From Bacteroidaceae bacterium (GTDB taxonomy: Bacteria; Bacteroidota; Bacteroidia; Bacteroidales; Muribaculaceae): 64,000 nt of DNA. Shown piece by piece: positions 17,871-27,110 of this stretch. The stretch covers positions 30,251 through 94,250 of the forward strand of contig JAETNO010000008.1 of NCBI GenBank assembly GCA_021768245.1. The letters are read 5' to 3'. Every line of letters begins with the position of its first letter. The first letter of the stretch is position 1. A program made the position numbers and the translations under genes. Under the pieces are notes generated by a model. That model was not told where the DNA came from. It searched no databases and saw nothing but the letters and a program-made list of their open reading frames with translations.

Positions 17871-19364
17871 TTATAAAGTCTCGGTGAAATGCTTGATATC
17901 CTTGAATTTTGAGATATTGTTTTTTATCCATTCATCGTCTTTCTCCCACCATTTTACCTTCTGTAGTTTTTCTATCTCACTTTCGGAGAAACGGTGGCGT
18001 TTGAACTTAGCCGGACAACCGGCATATATCGAGAATGGAGGGACGTCTTCCGTGACAACGCTGTTGGCTCCGATTATCGCTCCGTCACCGATTTTTATCC
18101 CGGGACGGATGGTGACATTGGCTCCAATCCAGACATCGCTGCCTATGCGTACGACTCCTTTCCCTTTATAAAAAGTATCATCAGAAAAAGGGCCTTTGTT
18201 ATAAATGCTTGAAGAAGTGCTGACGATTGTGTGGGTAGGATGGTCTCCTATTCCGATTGCACATGATGGGCCAATCGATGTGAACGAACCGATGTCGCAG
18301 TTCCCGATGAACGAACTGTTGTTTATATATGTATATCTTCCGAGTTTAGAATTGAAGATATGGACATAGTTATTGATGCCATTGTGTCCGTCGAGATGAG
18401 TATCTTCAATAATACAGCTCATACTGATGTTTGAATCACTGTTACGGAGTTTGGCTATTATAATCTTTATAATGTTAGGCAAGCGGGATTCAAACTTGTC
18501 TTTTATTCTCCTGAGGGTATAATACATTCTTGACGCTGGCCATGCCATTCGGAGCATGAAAGATGGAGCCGCTTCGGAAGGGATGTTTTTTAATGCTTTC
18601 GGATATTTCCAGTAACAGATTGAGGATTTTATTTTTTCTTTCAATGGAGTCCCTGGATAAGACATCCATTCCTTGTGATAGAGCATATATCCGTGGGGGC
18701 TTTTTTCGAAAATATCAGTTTTCCCTATCGTAAGGCCATCGATATTGTAGCCTCCGATTTCAATATCAAGAGGGAGATATTTTATCTTGTAATCACGCCC
18801 TATACGGTTTAGAACCACGGCTTCCGTCAGAAATCTTTCGTTGGCTAAGACAGGGAAAGGATAATCTTTTAGAATTTTTGTTTTCAGACACCACGCGTAT
18901 TCTCCTTCAATTGCGTGAATCTGAGATAGATGAAGGTTTGAATCTGTAATTTCATGGTCATAGGTTTTCCCCAGTGGCTGCCCGGAATCGGTCAGCCTAT
19001 TACAAATCACTCCACAGATATCGTTAACTGTGGCTATCTTTTCAAGTTCAGGCGTTAGGACATTAAGAGCATTGTCACAAAGACGGTCATCACTGTCTAA
19101 GAAAAGGAAAAAATCGCCATTAGCCTTTCCCACGGCATGGTTTATTGCCGTGTGCTTGCCGCCGTTTGGTTTATAGTAATATCTTATGCTGAACTTTGCC
19201 CCTGAGTTCTGAAATTCCCTCATTACTTCTGCTGTGCCGTCTGTGCTCCCATCATCTATTACAAGCCATTCAAAATCAGCATGATTCTGGTTACAAAGAC
19301 TATCATAGACATCTTTAAGCCTTTTAGCTCTGTTGTAGGTTGGAGTGAATATAGTTATCAGCAT
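17871..19364 (-). CDS. GT2 glycosyltransferase fused to a CatB-type acetyltransferase
   Basis: A 497-aa two-domain protein. Residues 1 to about 270 are a GT-A glycosyltransferase of family 2 ('FTPTYNRAKRLKDVYDSL', 'LVIDDGSTDGT', the metal-binding 'LFLDSDDRL'). Residues about 315-490 form a left-handed beta-helix acetyltransferase ('VVRIGSDVWIGANVTI', 'GAIIGANSVVTEDVPPFSIYAG', then 'KVKWWEKDDEW', as in CatB-like O-acetyltransferases). This suggests one polypeptide that both adds and O-acetylates a sugar, which is inference. It follows the flippase gene by 44 nt. Confidence 0.85.
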   Translation of the reverse strand: MLITIFTPTYNRAKRLKDVYDSLCNQNHADFEWLVIDDGSTDGTAEVMREFQNSGAKFSIRYYYKPNGGKHTAINHAVGKANGDFFLFLDSDDRLCDNALNVLTPELEKIATVNDICGVICNRLTDSGQPLGKTYDHEITDSNLHLSQIHAIEGEYAWCLKTKILKDYPFPVLANERFLTEAVVLNRIGRDYKIKYLPLDIEIGGYNIDGLTIGKTDIFEKSPHGYMLYHKEWMSYPGTPLKEKIKSSICYWKYPKALKNIPSEAAPSFMLRMAWPASRMYYTLRRIKDKFESRLPNIIKIIIAKLRNSDSNISMSCIIEDTHLDGHNGINNYVHIFNSKLGRYTYINNSSFIGNCDIGSFTSIGPSCAIGIGDHPTHTIVSTSSSIYNKGPFSDDTFYKGKGVVRIGSDVWIGANVTIRPGIKIGDGAIIGANSVVTEDVPPFSIYAGCPAKFKRHRFSESEIEKLQKVKWWEKDDEWIKNNISKFKDIKHFTETL

Positions 19365-19408
19365 TTTGCTATAGTTATATTATGAGAGGAAGAAAATATT
19401 GCTGTATG

Positions 19409-20944
19409 TCAATGCTTGACCAGCTTTTTTATACGGGATAGAAATTGGCGTGCTCCGCTGTCGGTAAGATATAGGATTGTTGCCAGTATTGTTGAGAAAA
19501 CAAGAATCTGAACCATTTTGACTGACATACGGGCGATGAGTTCGTCGGGCATTGACATATGGTTGGAAATGAATGTAACCAAAGCCCATATCAGACAGAA
19601 GATAGCTGTCAGTTTAATATTCTTGTAGATGTAAGGCTTACAGGAGGATTCAAAACCATATTTGAAGACAAAGTATGGTTTCCAGCAATAAATCATTACG
19701 AATACACTTGCCAATGCGCCGATAAGCACTCCGTCAAGTCCCATGAAACTGCCAAGAGCTATGGACACGGCAACGTTAATCAGGCACTCCGCAACCGGAG
19801 CCCAGATATCTTTGTATAATCCGAACCCTGTAATGAAAGCTCCGATATTAAGGCGGGGAAGGTTGATGAAGAATGTGATTACAAGTATCCATAGAGTGGA
19901 TTCCGGGAGAAGGTATTCATCTCCTACCCACCAGACTATGAAATCAGGAGTCAATACCCAAAGGCCATAGCAAATGGTTCCGCCAATCCATATCTGTGAG
20001 GATAATAATTCATAAAGCACTTCCAGGTTGCGCTGTTGGTTACGCTCTGTGACGAGGTGCCCGACCCCGGCGTTAAGCCCGTTGTAGATTGATGTAAGGA
20101 GTATCGTGAGCCCTTGGATGATTATAAGGTAGTTGCCATATAATGCCACCATGGTCAGAGTTGTAAAGGCATAGACGAGCAGTGGCGACATCTGTGTCAT
20201 GGCAAATGAGCCTATCTTGTGGAAAAACAGCTGCTTTATTTTGTGAGTGAAATCGGGATATTTGGTCCGCAGTGACTTATAAGGAAGATTTACTGTTTTA
20301 AGATATGGGAATGTAACTTTCGTCATATAAGTCAAAGTCATGGAACCTAAAATGGCAAACACTCCTTCAAGCACAATCCACCAAACGTAGGCGTTGGGTA
20401 GGTAGGCTACAGCTATCATTTGCGCGAAGGTTTTCGCAATCATCACAGACTTGTAGCTGTAGAACACTTTGTAGTCTTCCTGGTTGGCCGTGAGTACCGT
20501 CTGTTTGTAGTTGACGAAATATCCGAGCAAAGCACTGAAGAGCAAAACTCCGAACGATGCATAGGCATACCACAACGGTAGTGCTATTTTTGAAAAAATC
20601 ATAGGGAAGAAGCACATGAGCACTGCCGCCGCAATGATTATTATAAATGCGATTCTCCGATACAGAAAACGTTGTAGAGTTACGATTTCGTTGACGGATT
20701 CGCGGTCATTGTCGTGAAGCGGTTTGTAGAGGGTGAAGCCGACGGCTACATTTATGCCGAGTTCTGCAAGGTTGAGGAATTGCAGGAGATTCATGGCCGT
20801 AGTGTTCAGGCCGAGAATCTCGGTTCCGAGATATTCAAGGAAAATCTTACGTGAGAAAAACTGCAATACAAGGTTCAGCACATAGAAGCCTAACGCGACT
20901 ATGCTGTTTTTAAACGATTTTTCTGTTCGTGACTTTCCCTGCAT
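19409..20944 (-). CDS. polysaccharide flippase, Wzx/PST family
   Basis: A 511-aa membrane protein with 12-14 hydrophobic helices. The N-terminus 'KNSIVALGFYVLNLVLQFFSRKIFLEYLGTE' is cut here into its typical features: a basic lead and first helix, then 'LGLNTTAMNLLQFLNLAELG', which matches polysaccharide-biosynthesis exporters of the MATE/MOP superfamily. It should flip the lipid-linked repeat unit across the inner membrane. A promoter lies upstream at 21015-21046. The GT2-acetyltransferase gene follows in the same direction. Confidence 0.87.
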   Translation of the reverse strand: MQGKSRTEKSFKNSIVALGFYVLNLVLQFFSRKIFLEYLGTEILGLNTTAMNLLQFLNLAELGINVAVGFTLYKPLHDNDRESVNEIVTLQRFLYRRIAFIIIIAAAVLMCFFPMIFSKIALPLWYAYASFGVLLFSALLGYFVNYKQTVLTANQEDYKVFYSYKSVMIAKTFAQMIAVAYLPNAYVWWIVLEGVFAILGSMTLTYMTKVTFPYLKTVNLPYKSLRTKYPDFTHKIKQLFFHKIGSFAMTQMSPLLVYAFTTLTMVALYGNYLIIIQGLTILLTSIYNGLNAGVGHLVTERNQQRNLEVLYELLSSQIWIGGTICYGLWVLTPDFIVWWVGDEYLLPESTLWILVITFFINLPRLNIGAFITGFGLYKDIWAPVAECLINVAVSIALGSFMGLDGVLIGALASVFVMIYCWKPYFVFKYGFESSCKPYIYKNIKLTAIFCLIWALVTFISNHMSMPDELIARMSVKMVQILVFSTILATILYLTDSGARQFLSRIKKLVKH

Positions 20945-21014
20945 CTACTGTGTTGATCTTTTATCCTGATATTATTGGATGGGAATTATGGTTTCATGGC
21001 TGATTTTATGGGTT

Positions 21015-21046
21015 CAAAGTTAGTAAGAAAATTTCAGTTAGGCAAC
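21015..21046 (-). promoter_or_regulatory. promoter for the flippase/GT2 unit
   Basis: On the minus strand there is GTTG (21043-21046), a 20-nt spacer and TAACTTTG (21015-21022). The -7 is an exact TAnnTTTG match and the -33 has one mismatch to TTTG. Leader about 65 nt. Confidence 0.55.
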
Positions 21047-21068
21047 AAGGCTGACGGTCATATAGTAA

Positions 21069-21111
21069 ATCCGCCACATCCTCTTTGGTGTTTTCTGAGA
21101 GTGTGGCGGAT
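21069..21111 (-). terminator. terminator after guaB
   Basis: A 10-bp perfect inverted repeat, ATCCGCCACA at 21069-21078 with its complement at 21102-21111, lies about 60 nt after the guaB stop. The loop is 23 nt. It is upstream of the flippase promoter and so insulates the two units. Confidence 0.6.
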
Positions 21112-21173
21112 AATACTGTAAGTCAGATTGACTTTTGTGTCAAATTTAGGGCGATATTATGATTCGCTCGGTT

Positions 21174-22652
21174 TTATCTTGACGATGCGCTGTAGTTGGG
21201 GGCTTCAGAGGTGATAGCCACATCGTGGGGATGACTTTCGGCTACACCTGCGTTGGTGATGCGTGTGAATTTCGCCTTATGGAGGCTTTCGATATCACGA
21301 GCACCGCAATAACCCATTCCTGAGCGCAGACCGCCGAGCATCTGGTAGACAACCTCATAAAGCAGGCCCTTGTATGGCACACGTGCGGCGATACCTTCCG
21401 GTACCAGTTTTTTCGCGTCAGTCTCATTGGCCTGGAAGTAGCGGTCCTTAGAGCCTTTTTCCATGGCTTCGAGAGAACCCATTCCTCGGTAGGATTTGTA
21501 TTTCCTTCCGTTGAAAATGATTGTGTCGCCGGGAGATTCCTCTACTCCGGCAAGCATGCCGCCGAGCATCACGCTGTAAGCGCCGGCTGCGAGAGCCTTG
21601 ACTATATCACCGGAGTAACGTATGCCACCATCGGCAATGAGTGGAACGCCTGTACCCTGAAGGGCCTTGGCAACATCATAGACTGCGCTCAACTGGGGCA
21701 CACCGACACCGGCGATTATTCGTGTGGTGCAGATTGAGCCCGGACCGATGCCGACTTTCACACCGTCAGCTCCGTGGTCAACGAGATATTTCGCAGCTTC
21801 TCCGGTAGCAATATTGCCGACAACTACGTCGATATGAGGATATTTTTTCTTTACGGCTTCGAGAACTCCTACAACACCTTTGGAATGTCCGTGGGCGGTG
21901 TCAATTACAATGGCATCGACTCCGGCTTCAACAAGAGCGTCGACACGCTCCATCGAATCGGCAGTGACACCGACTCCGGCTGCCACGCGGAGGCGTCCGA
22001 GCTTATCTTTGCACGCGTTGGGTTTATCTTTGGCCTTGGTAATGTCTTTATATGTCACAAGGCCTACAAGACGGTTGTCGGAATCAACGACAGGAAGTTT
22101 TTCTATCTTGTGTTGCTGAAGTATCTGCGCAGCTTCTTCAAGATCAGTCGACTGATTGGTTTTGATAAGCCCTTCCTTGGTCATTACCTCATCTATCGGG
22201 CGGTTAAGATCCTGCTCAAAACGTAAGTCGCGATTGGTTACGATACCGACCAGTTTGCGGTCTTCGTCCACAACAGGGATTCCGCCGATATGATATTCTT
22301 TCATCATATTTAGGGCGTCGGCCACAGTGCTGCCACGCTTGATGGTCACAGGGTCGTAAATCATTCCGTTTTCAGCTCTTTTGACTGCATGCACCTGACG
22401 GGCTTGCTCGGCGATTGGCATATTTTTGTGAATCACGCCGATACCACCTTCACGGGCGATTGCAATAGCCAATGCCGCCTCGGTAACCGTGTCCATGGCT
22501 GCCGACACGATCGGGGCGTTTAGAGTGATGTTGCGTGAAAATCGGGTGGAAAGATTAACTTCGCGCGGAAGCACTTCCGAATAAGCCGGAATAAGGAGGA
22601 CATCGTCAAAGGTCAGTCCGTCCATTTTAACTCGATCAGCAATAAATGACAT
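21174..22652 (-). CDS. guaB: IMP dehydrogenase
   Basis: A 492-aa enzyme that oxidises IMP to XMP, the committed step of GMP synthesis. The (beta/alpha)8 barrel is interrupted by a Bateman module of two CBS domains at about residues 93-205. The catalytic loop 'GPGSICTT' has Cys308, and 'DGGIRYSGDIVKALAAGA' binds phosphate. The flap 'YRGMGSLEAM' is present. Full length and intact. A promoter sits about 26 nt upstream and a hairpin terminator follows. Confidence 0.97.
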   Translation of the reverse strand: MSFIADRVKMDGLTFDDVLLIPAYSEVLPREVNLSTRFSRNITLNAPIVSAAMDTVTEAALAIAIAREGGIGVIHKNMPIAEQARQVHAVKRAENGMIYDPVTIKRGSTVADALNMMKEYHIGGIPVVDEDRKLVGIVTNRDLRFEQDLNRPIDEVMTKEGLIKTNQSTDLEEAAQILQQHKIEKLPVVDSDNRLVGLVTYKDITKAKDKPNACKDKLGRLRVAAGVGVTADSMERVDALVEAGVDAIVIDTAHGHSKGVVGVLEAVKKKYPHIDVVVGNIATGEAAKYLVDHGADGVKVGIGPGSICTTRIIAGVGVPQLSAVYDVAKALQGTGVPLIADGGIRYSGDIVKALAAGAYSVMLGGMLAGVEESPGDTIIFNGRKYKSYRGMGSLEAMEKGSKDRYFQANETDAKKLVPEGIAARVPYKGLLYEVVYQMLGGLRSGMGYCGARDIESLHKAKFTRITNAGVAESHPHDVAITSEAPNYSASSR

Positions 22653-22677
22653 GATAATGACTAAAATTTATTGCGTG

Positions 22678-22685
22678 CAAAGGTA
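22678..22685 (-). promoter_or_regulatory. guaB -7 promoter element
   Basis: Minus-strand TACCTTTG matches TAnnTTTG and lies 26 nt upstream of the guaB start, giving a leader of about 20 nt. A -33 element is not clear. Confidence 0.5.
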
Positions 22686-22727
22686 ATCATTTTTTTTCAG
22701 ATATCATGAAAATGTCATGCTGAAAAA

Positions 22728-22743
22728 TTTAAACAGTTTCTTA
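22728..22743 (+). repeat. left copy of a 16-bp repeat bracketing the SGNH gene
   Basis: TTTAAACAGTTTCTTA here recurs inverted at 23785-23800 and again in direct orientation at 23815-23830. The two right-hand copies form the hairpin after the SGNH gene. The left and first right copies therefore form an inverted pair around about 1.04 kb that contains only the SGNH hydrolase gene and a structured non-coding stretch. Confidence 0.6.
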
Positions 22744-23046
22744 GGCCAATGAGATAAAAAAGTTCTTATCACATGCGTGAGATGGATTTTTATTATTAAT
22801 TTTGCTGAGCCGAATTCGGCATATTTTTTGATTTCTGAAAGTGCCTTGCGTTCGTTGAAATCGCCAATTATCAAAAACGTATATACGAGGCGCAGTGTCA
22901 GCTCATATCCGTGGGCTGTTATCTGTGCGTATATACGGGTGTTTGGCGATACCTAACGAGCGTGAGCGGATAGCAGCCCGCTTTCATTATTGTCTAATTA
23001 GCTTTCGTATTGGCTGCACGGGAGTGTTTATTCGTTAAAATCGCCA
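22744..23046. other. non-coding stretch upstream of the SGNH gene with repeats and a possible RNA fold
   Basis: No convincing gene is present. An 18-bp near-identical direct repeat occurs at 22851-22868 and 23031-23048, exactly 180 bp apart, with one mismatch. The palindrome CGTATATACG occurs twice (22878-22887 and 22928-22937). GGGCTGTTATC (22913-22923) can pair with GATAGCAGCCC (22969-22979) with one G-U pair. The minus strand from about 22868 leftward is open for some 50 codons without an ATG and may be a decayed coding remnant. Confidence 0.45.
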
Positions 23047-23778
23047 ATGAAAACGAAGAAGGTCCTGATAAAGGATGGTTTTTGGAAAAAAGATTTATTA
23101 TGGAAATTGATAAGTTTAATTTTTCTTTTAGCTTTTATTGTAGCCGGGGTAAAAGGTAATTTTTTCCAGAAAGTGTTGATTCGACTTAATGTCATAGAAA
23201 AACCTATGGACCCGGACTACTGGGCTGTCAGGGGATGGACAAATACTTTGGAACAACTCGGATATGATGCTGATATAGTATTTTTTGGTAACAGTATCAC
23301 TTATGGAGCGCATTTTAATAAGTATTTTCAAGACCTTGAAGTGGTAAATTTGGGCTATCCGGGAGATAATATAAAAGGTATGCTGGAAAGATTGCCTCAA
23401 ATACGTTGTCTTAAGCCTGAGAAAGTTTTTGTCATGGCCGGTATAAATAACCGCGGAACGAGCGATGATAAATTTAGGATGCAGTATGCTGAGCTTATAG
23501 ATAGTCTTTTAACTGTGGTACCGGCCGAATGTATTTATGTTGAATCTATGCTGCCGGTGAATTATTTTAGGAAGGATCATGACAATGACGATATTGTTCG
23601 TCGAAACGGGTATATAAAAACGATTGCCAATAATAAGGGATGTCGTTTCATAGATCTTCATTCTGTCTATTCCCGAAATGGGGAACTTCCGGCAGAATTG
23701 ACAATTGACGGTCTCCATCTTCGTGATGAAGCGTATTCTTTATGGGCTGAAGCCATACGTCGTTACGTCTATGAGTGA
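23047..23778 (+). CDS. membrane-anchored SGNH/GDSL hydrolase
   Basis: A 243-aa protein with one N-terminal membrane segment ('LLWKLISLIFLLAFIVAGV') and an SGNH esterase domain. Block I is 'VFFGNSITYG' (Ser nucleophile near residue 84), block II 'VNLGYPGDN' (Gly), block III 'MAGINNRG' (Asn) and block V 'IDGLHLRDEAY' (Asp-x-x-His). Such enzymes often remove acyl groups from sugars or peptidoglycan. The start codon lies inside the right copy of the 18-bp direct repeat. The gene stands alone between guaB and proC and is followed by a strong hairpin. Confidence 0.88.
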   Translation: MKTKKVLIKDGFWKKDLLWKLISLIFLLAFIVAGVKGNFFQKVLIRLNVIEKPMDPDYWAVRGWTNTLEQLGYDADIVFFGNSITYGAHFNKYFQDLEVVNLGYPGDNIKGMLERLPQIRCLKPEKVFVMAGINNRGTSDDKFRMQYAELIDSLLTVVPAECIYVESMLPVNYFRKDHDNDDIVRRNGYIKTIANNKGCRFIDLHSVYSRNGELPAELTIDGLHLRDEAYSLWAEAIRRYVYE

Positions 23779-23784
23779 TGACTC

Positions 23785-23830
23785 TAAGAAACTGTTTAAA
23801 ATTTATGATAAAATTTTAAACAGTTTCTTA
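23785..23830 (+). terminator. 20-bp perfect hairpin after the SGNH gene
   Basis: 23785-23804 is the exact reverse complement of 23811-23830, with a 6-nt loop, starting 7 nt after the stop codon. The core TTTAAACAGTTTCTTA is also found at 22728-22743, so this may be part of a repeat family and not only a terminator. Confidence 0.7.
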
Positions 23831-23903
23831 ATATCAGGAGGGTTTAAAAAGACATATATGATAGTTTGTTATGAATATAAGGTTAGATTTCATTAATTCT
23901 CAT

Positions 23904-23911
23904 TATCTTTG
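23904..23911 (+). promoter_or_regulatory. -7 element upstream of proC
   Basis: TATCTTTG on the plus strand matches TAnnTTTG and lies 27 nt before the proC ATG. I see no good -33 TTTG at the right distance. Confidence 0.5.
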
Positions 23912-23937
23912 CAGTTATTTCTTAAGGATTATTGTTT

Positions 23938-24729
23938 ATGAAGGTTTCTATAATAGGTGCAGGCGCCATGGGTGGTGCTTTGGCTGAAGGTCTTCTCGAG
24001 CGAAGCAGGGAGCAATTTGGATTGTCAGTTTCAAATCCATCGCAAAGTGCGCTCGATATGTTGGCATCTAAGGGAGCGAAGACCGGCCATGACAACCGGG
24101 TGTGTATAAAGGGGGCTGACGTTATAGTTCTTGCGGTTAAACCGTGGATCGTCCCTGAGGTTATTGCTGAGATTCGTTCTGAAATCGATTACAAGCGTCA
24201 GATTGTCGCTGTAATAGCTGCCTCAGTCAGCGGTGATGATTTAAAGGCCTGGTTTGACAAGGGTAATGGAGAATTGCCACAGATTGTGATATGTATGCCG
24301 AATACGGCGATGTCTGTCGGAAAATCCATGACCTTTCTTGTCCCTGTGAATATCGCCGGTGGTTCGTCGGCTATATCCGACGTGGCATCCATGTTTAATC
24401 TTCTTGGAGAAACAATGACAATCGATGAGCGGTATCTTCCTGCCGCTACTGCGCTTGCGTCGTGTGGTATAGCATATGCCATGCGTTATGTGCGTGCGGC
24501 TGTAGAGGGCGGTGTTGAACTTGGTTTTAAGGCTGATATCGCGCAGAAAATGGTGACGCAGACCCTTATCGGAGCCTGTGCTCTCTTGGAACGCCCCGGA
24601 GCCCATCCTGAAAGTGAAATAGACAAGGTTACTACCCCCGGTGGGCTTACAATCAAGGGATTGAATGAAATGGAACATGCGGGCTTCACGTCGGCTGTGA
24701 TTAGAGGTCTCAAGGCATGTGTCAAATGA
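23938..24729 (+). CDS. proC: pyrroline-5-carboxylate reductase
   Basis: A 263-aa enzyme for the last step of proline synthesis (P5C to proline with NAD(P)H). The N-terminal Rossmann motif 'IIGAGAMGGALAEGL' and the C-terminal dimerisation region 'VTTPGGLTIKGLNEMEHAGF' are diagnostic. I chose ATG at 23938 over an in-frame TTG six bases earlier. It heads a proC-proB-proA operon, and its stop overlaps the proB start in ATGA. Confidence 0.95.
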   Translation: MKVSIIGAGAMGGALAEGLLERSREQFGLSVSNPSQSALDMLASKGAKTGHDNRVCIKGADVIVLAVKPWIVPEVIAEIRSEIDYKRQIVAVIAASVSGDDLKAWFDKGNGELPQIVICMPNTAMSVGKSMTFLVPVNIAGGSSAISDVASMFNLLGETMTIDERYLPAATALASCGIAYAMRYVRAAVEGGVELGFKADIAQKMVTQTLIGACALLERPGAHPESEIDKVTTPGGLTIKGLNEMEHAGFTSAVIRGLKACVK

Positions 24730-25817
24730 AAACGTCAGATAATAAACGGATGAGAATTGTAGTAAAAGTCGGTAGCAATGTGCTGACACGTCAGGACGGA
24801 AAGCCTAATGTTACCAATCTTTCGGCACTTGTTGATCAGGTGGCGTTTTTGCGTTCTATGGGGCATGAGCTTATACTTGTTTCGAGTGGCGCGGTGGCTT
24901 GTGGACGTGGTGCTATAACGCCTTTGCGGCAGCTCGACAGCGTGGAGCAACGTCAGCTGTTTTCATCTATAGGCCAAATACGTCTGATAAATCTATATAA
25001 CAGTCTGTTTGGGGAGTATGGCTATGTGGTAGGTCAGGTGTTGACTCAGAAAGAGAATTTTTCATCGCGCACGTCCTACCTTAATCAGCGTGCATGTATG
25101 CAGATTATGCTTGAAAACGGGGTAATCCCGATTGTCAATGAGAATGACACGGCAAGTCTCACGGAACTGATGTTTACCGATAACGACGAGCTTTCAGGTC
25201 TTATAGCAGCGATGATGGATGCCGATATGCTCGTGATTCTTTCGAATGTCGATGGAATTTATGATGGTAATCCGGCAGACCCGGAGTCGCGTTTGATAGC
25301 GCGTGTGGAGGCCGGTGAAGATGTCAGCTCTCATGTCGTAGCCGCTAAAAGTGGATTCGGCAGAGGAGGAATGGGTACTAAATGTGGAATCGCACGCAAA
25401 CTTTCCGAAGAGGGAGTCACGGTGTGTATAGCACGTGGTGATAGGCCAAATGTTCTTGTCGACCTCGTGACGAAACCCGAAGAGACTCCTCATACTGTTT
25501 TTGAACCGCGTCCTGAACCTATCAGCAATATAAAAAGGTGGATTGCACATAGCGGCAGTTTCGCTAAAGGCGTGATAGTGGTAAACAATAATGCAGCCAA
25601 GGCATTGCGTAGTGACAATGCGGTGAGTCTTCTGCCGATTGGTGTGACTTCTGCCGAAGGTGAATGGGAGGAGGGTGACATCGTGACGTTGCGCTCGGTG
25701 TCCGGGGAAGTAATCGGTGTCGGACGGGCATCTGTCGGAAGCGATGAGGTCACAGGTATGATTGGTATGCGTGGTGGACGCCCGGTGGTTCACTATGATT
25801 ATCTTTTCATAGAATAG
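24726..25817 (+). CDS. proB: glutamate 5-kinase with PUA domain
   Basis: A 363-aa enzyme that phosphorylates glutamate, the first and feedback-regulated step of proline synthesis. The amino-acid kinase domain shows 'IVVKVGSNVLT', 'LVSSGAVACGRG', 'VPIVNENDT'-type residues at 'IPIVNENDTASLTEL', and 'GFGRGGMGTK'. The C-terminal PUA domain covers about 275-363. ATG at 24726 gives a 4-nt overlap with proC; an in-frame ATG nine bases earlier is possible but less likely. Confidence 0.94.
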   Translation: MKTSDNKRMRIVVKVGSNVLTRQDGKPNVTNLSALVDQVAFLRSMGHELILVSSGAVACGRGAITPLRQLDSVEQRQLFSSIGQIRLINLYNSLFGEYGYVVGQVLTQKENFSSRTSYLNQRACMQIMLENGVIPIVNENDTASLTELMFTDNDELSGLIAAMMDADMLVILSNVDGIYDGNPADPESRLIARVEAGEDVSSHVVAAKSGFGRGGMGTKCGIARKLSEEGVTVCIARGDRPNVLVDLVTKPEETPHTVFEPRPEPISNIKRWIAHSGSFAKGVIVVNNNAAKALRSDNAVSLLPIGVTSAEGEWEEGDIVTLRSVSGEVIGVGRASVGSDEVTGMIGMRGGRPVVHYDYLFIE

Positions 25818-25838
25818 GCATACGTAAAAATTGATTTT

Positions 25839-27086
25839 ATGACTCTTGACAATATATTTCAAAAAGTGAAAACGGCATCTCGCCGTTTGAGTCGTATGTC
25901 AGATGAGAAGCGTGCGGAAGTCCTTTTGAAATTGGCTGACGCAATCGATTCTTCTCATGCTGAACTTTTGAGTGCTAATGATAAGGATTTGCGTAGGATG
26001 GACAGGGACAATCCTCTCTACGACAGGCTTCAGCTGACTCCTGAACGGCTTTCGTCGATAGCTTGCGACGTGCGCCATGTAGCGGCTCTTCCTTCGCCGG
26101 TAGGTGAGATTATTGAGGAACGTAATCTTGAGTCCGGGCTTCATTTACGGCGTGTAAGAGTGCCATTCGGGGTAATAGGTGTGATATATGAGGCCCGTCC
26201 GAATGTGACTTTCGATGTGTTTTCCTTATGTTTCCGCAGCGGTAATGCTTGCATTTTGAAAGGTGGACGTGATGCGGAAGATTCGAATAAGGCTATAGTG
26301 GACCTTATACATGGTGTATTGGCTGAATGTGGAGTAGACACGGATATCGTGGCTTTGCTTCCGTCGACTCATGAAGCGACTGCTGCCCTGCTTAACGCTG
26401 TGGGCTATGTGGATGTATGCATCCCTCGTGGCGGACGTCGTCTTATTGACTTCGTGCGCGATAATGCCCGTGTTCCCGTGATTGAAACCGGAGCGGGAGT
26501 TGTGAGTGCCTATTTCGATAAATCAGCTGATTTAGAAATGGGACGAAACATCATAAGCAATGCCAAGACGCGCAGGGTTAGTGTCTGCAATGCGCTTGAT
26601 ACGTTGTTGATACATCGTGACCGTTTGAATGACCTTCCCTCCCTTTGCTCTAAGTTGGCGGATAAGAACGTAGAGATTCATGCGGACATTGAATCGAAGG
26701 CTGCGCTTGAAGGCCTGTATCCCGAAAGTCTCCTTGTAGAGGCTGATTCCGAAACTTATGCAACGGAATGGATGGACTATAAAATGGGCATCAAGACAGT
26801 AGGTAGTCTTGATGAGGCTATCGAACATATATCGCAATATGGTTCAGGGCATAGCGAATGTATCATAACCGCTGAGATGGACGCTGCTGAAAGGTTTCAG
26901 GCTGAGGTTGATGCGGCTTGCGTCTACGTCAATGCCCCTACGAGTTTCACAGATGGAGCGCAGTTCGGACTTGGGGCCGAAATCGGTATCAGCACACAGA
27001 AACTCGGGCCAAGGGGGCCTATGGGGTTACGTGAGATAACCACGTATCGGTACTTTATCGACGGACACGGGGAGATGCGGCCATAA
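25839..27086 (+). CDS. proA: gamma-glutamyl phosphate reductase
   Basis: A 415-aa member of the aldehyde dehydrogenase superfamily that reduces gamma-glutamyl phosphate to the semialdehyde, second step of proline synthesis. The catalytic Cys is in 'VSVCNALDTLL' near residue 250. 'GVIYEARPNVTFD' and 'GPRGPMGLREITTYRY' near the end are ProA signatures. It starts 21 nt after proB, completing proCBA. ProB and ProA usually act as a complex that channels the unstable phosphate. Confidence 0.95.
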   Translation: MTLDNIFQKVKTASRRLSRMSDEKRAEVLLKLADAIDSSHAELLSANDKDLRRMDRDNPLYDRLQLTPERLSSIACDVRHVAALPSPVGEIIEERNLESGLHLRRVRVPFGVIGVIYEARPNVTFDVFSLCFRSGNACILKGGRDAEDSNKAIVDLIHGVLAECGVDTDIVALLPSTHEATAALLNAVGYVDVCIPRGGRRLIDFVRDNARVPVIETGAGVVSAYFDKSADLEMGRNIISNAKTRRVSVCNALDTLLIHRDRLNDLPSLCSKLADKNVEIHADIESKAALEGLYPESLLVEADSETYATEWMDYKMGIKTVGSLDEAIEHISQYGSGHSECIITAEMDAAERFQAEVDAACVYVNAPTSFTDGAQFGLGAEIGISTQKLGPRGPMGLREITTYRYFIDGHGEMRP

Positions 27087-27110
27087 CAGCTTGCCTCAGG
27101 AGGTTTTCAG

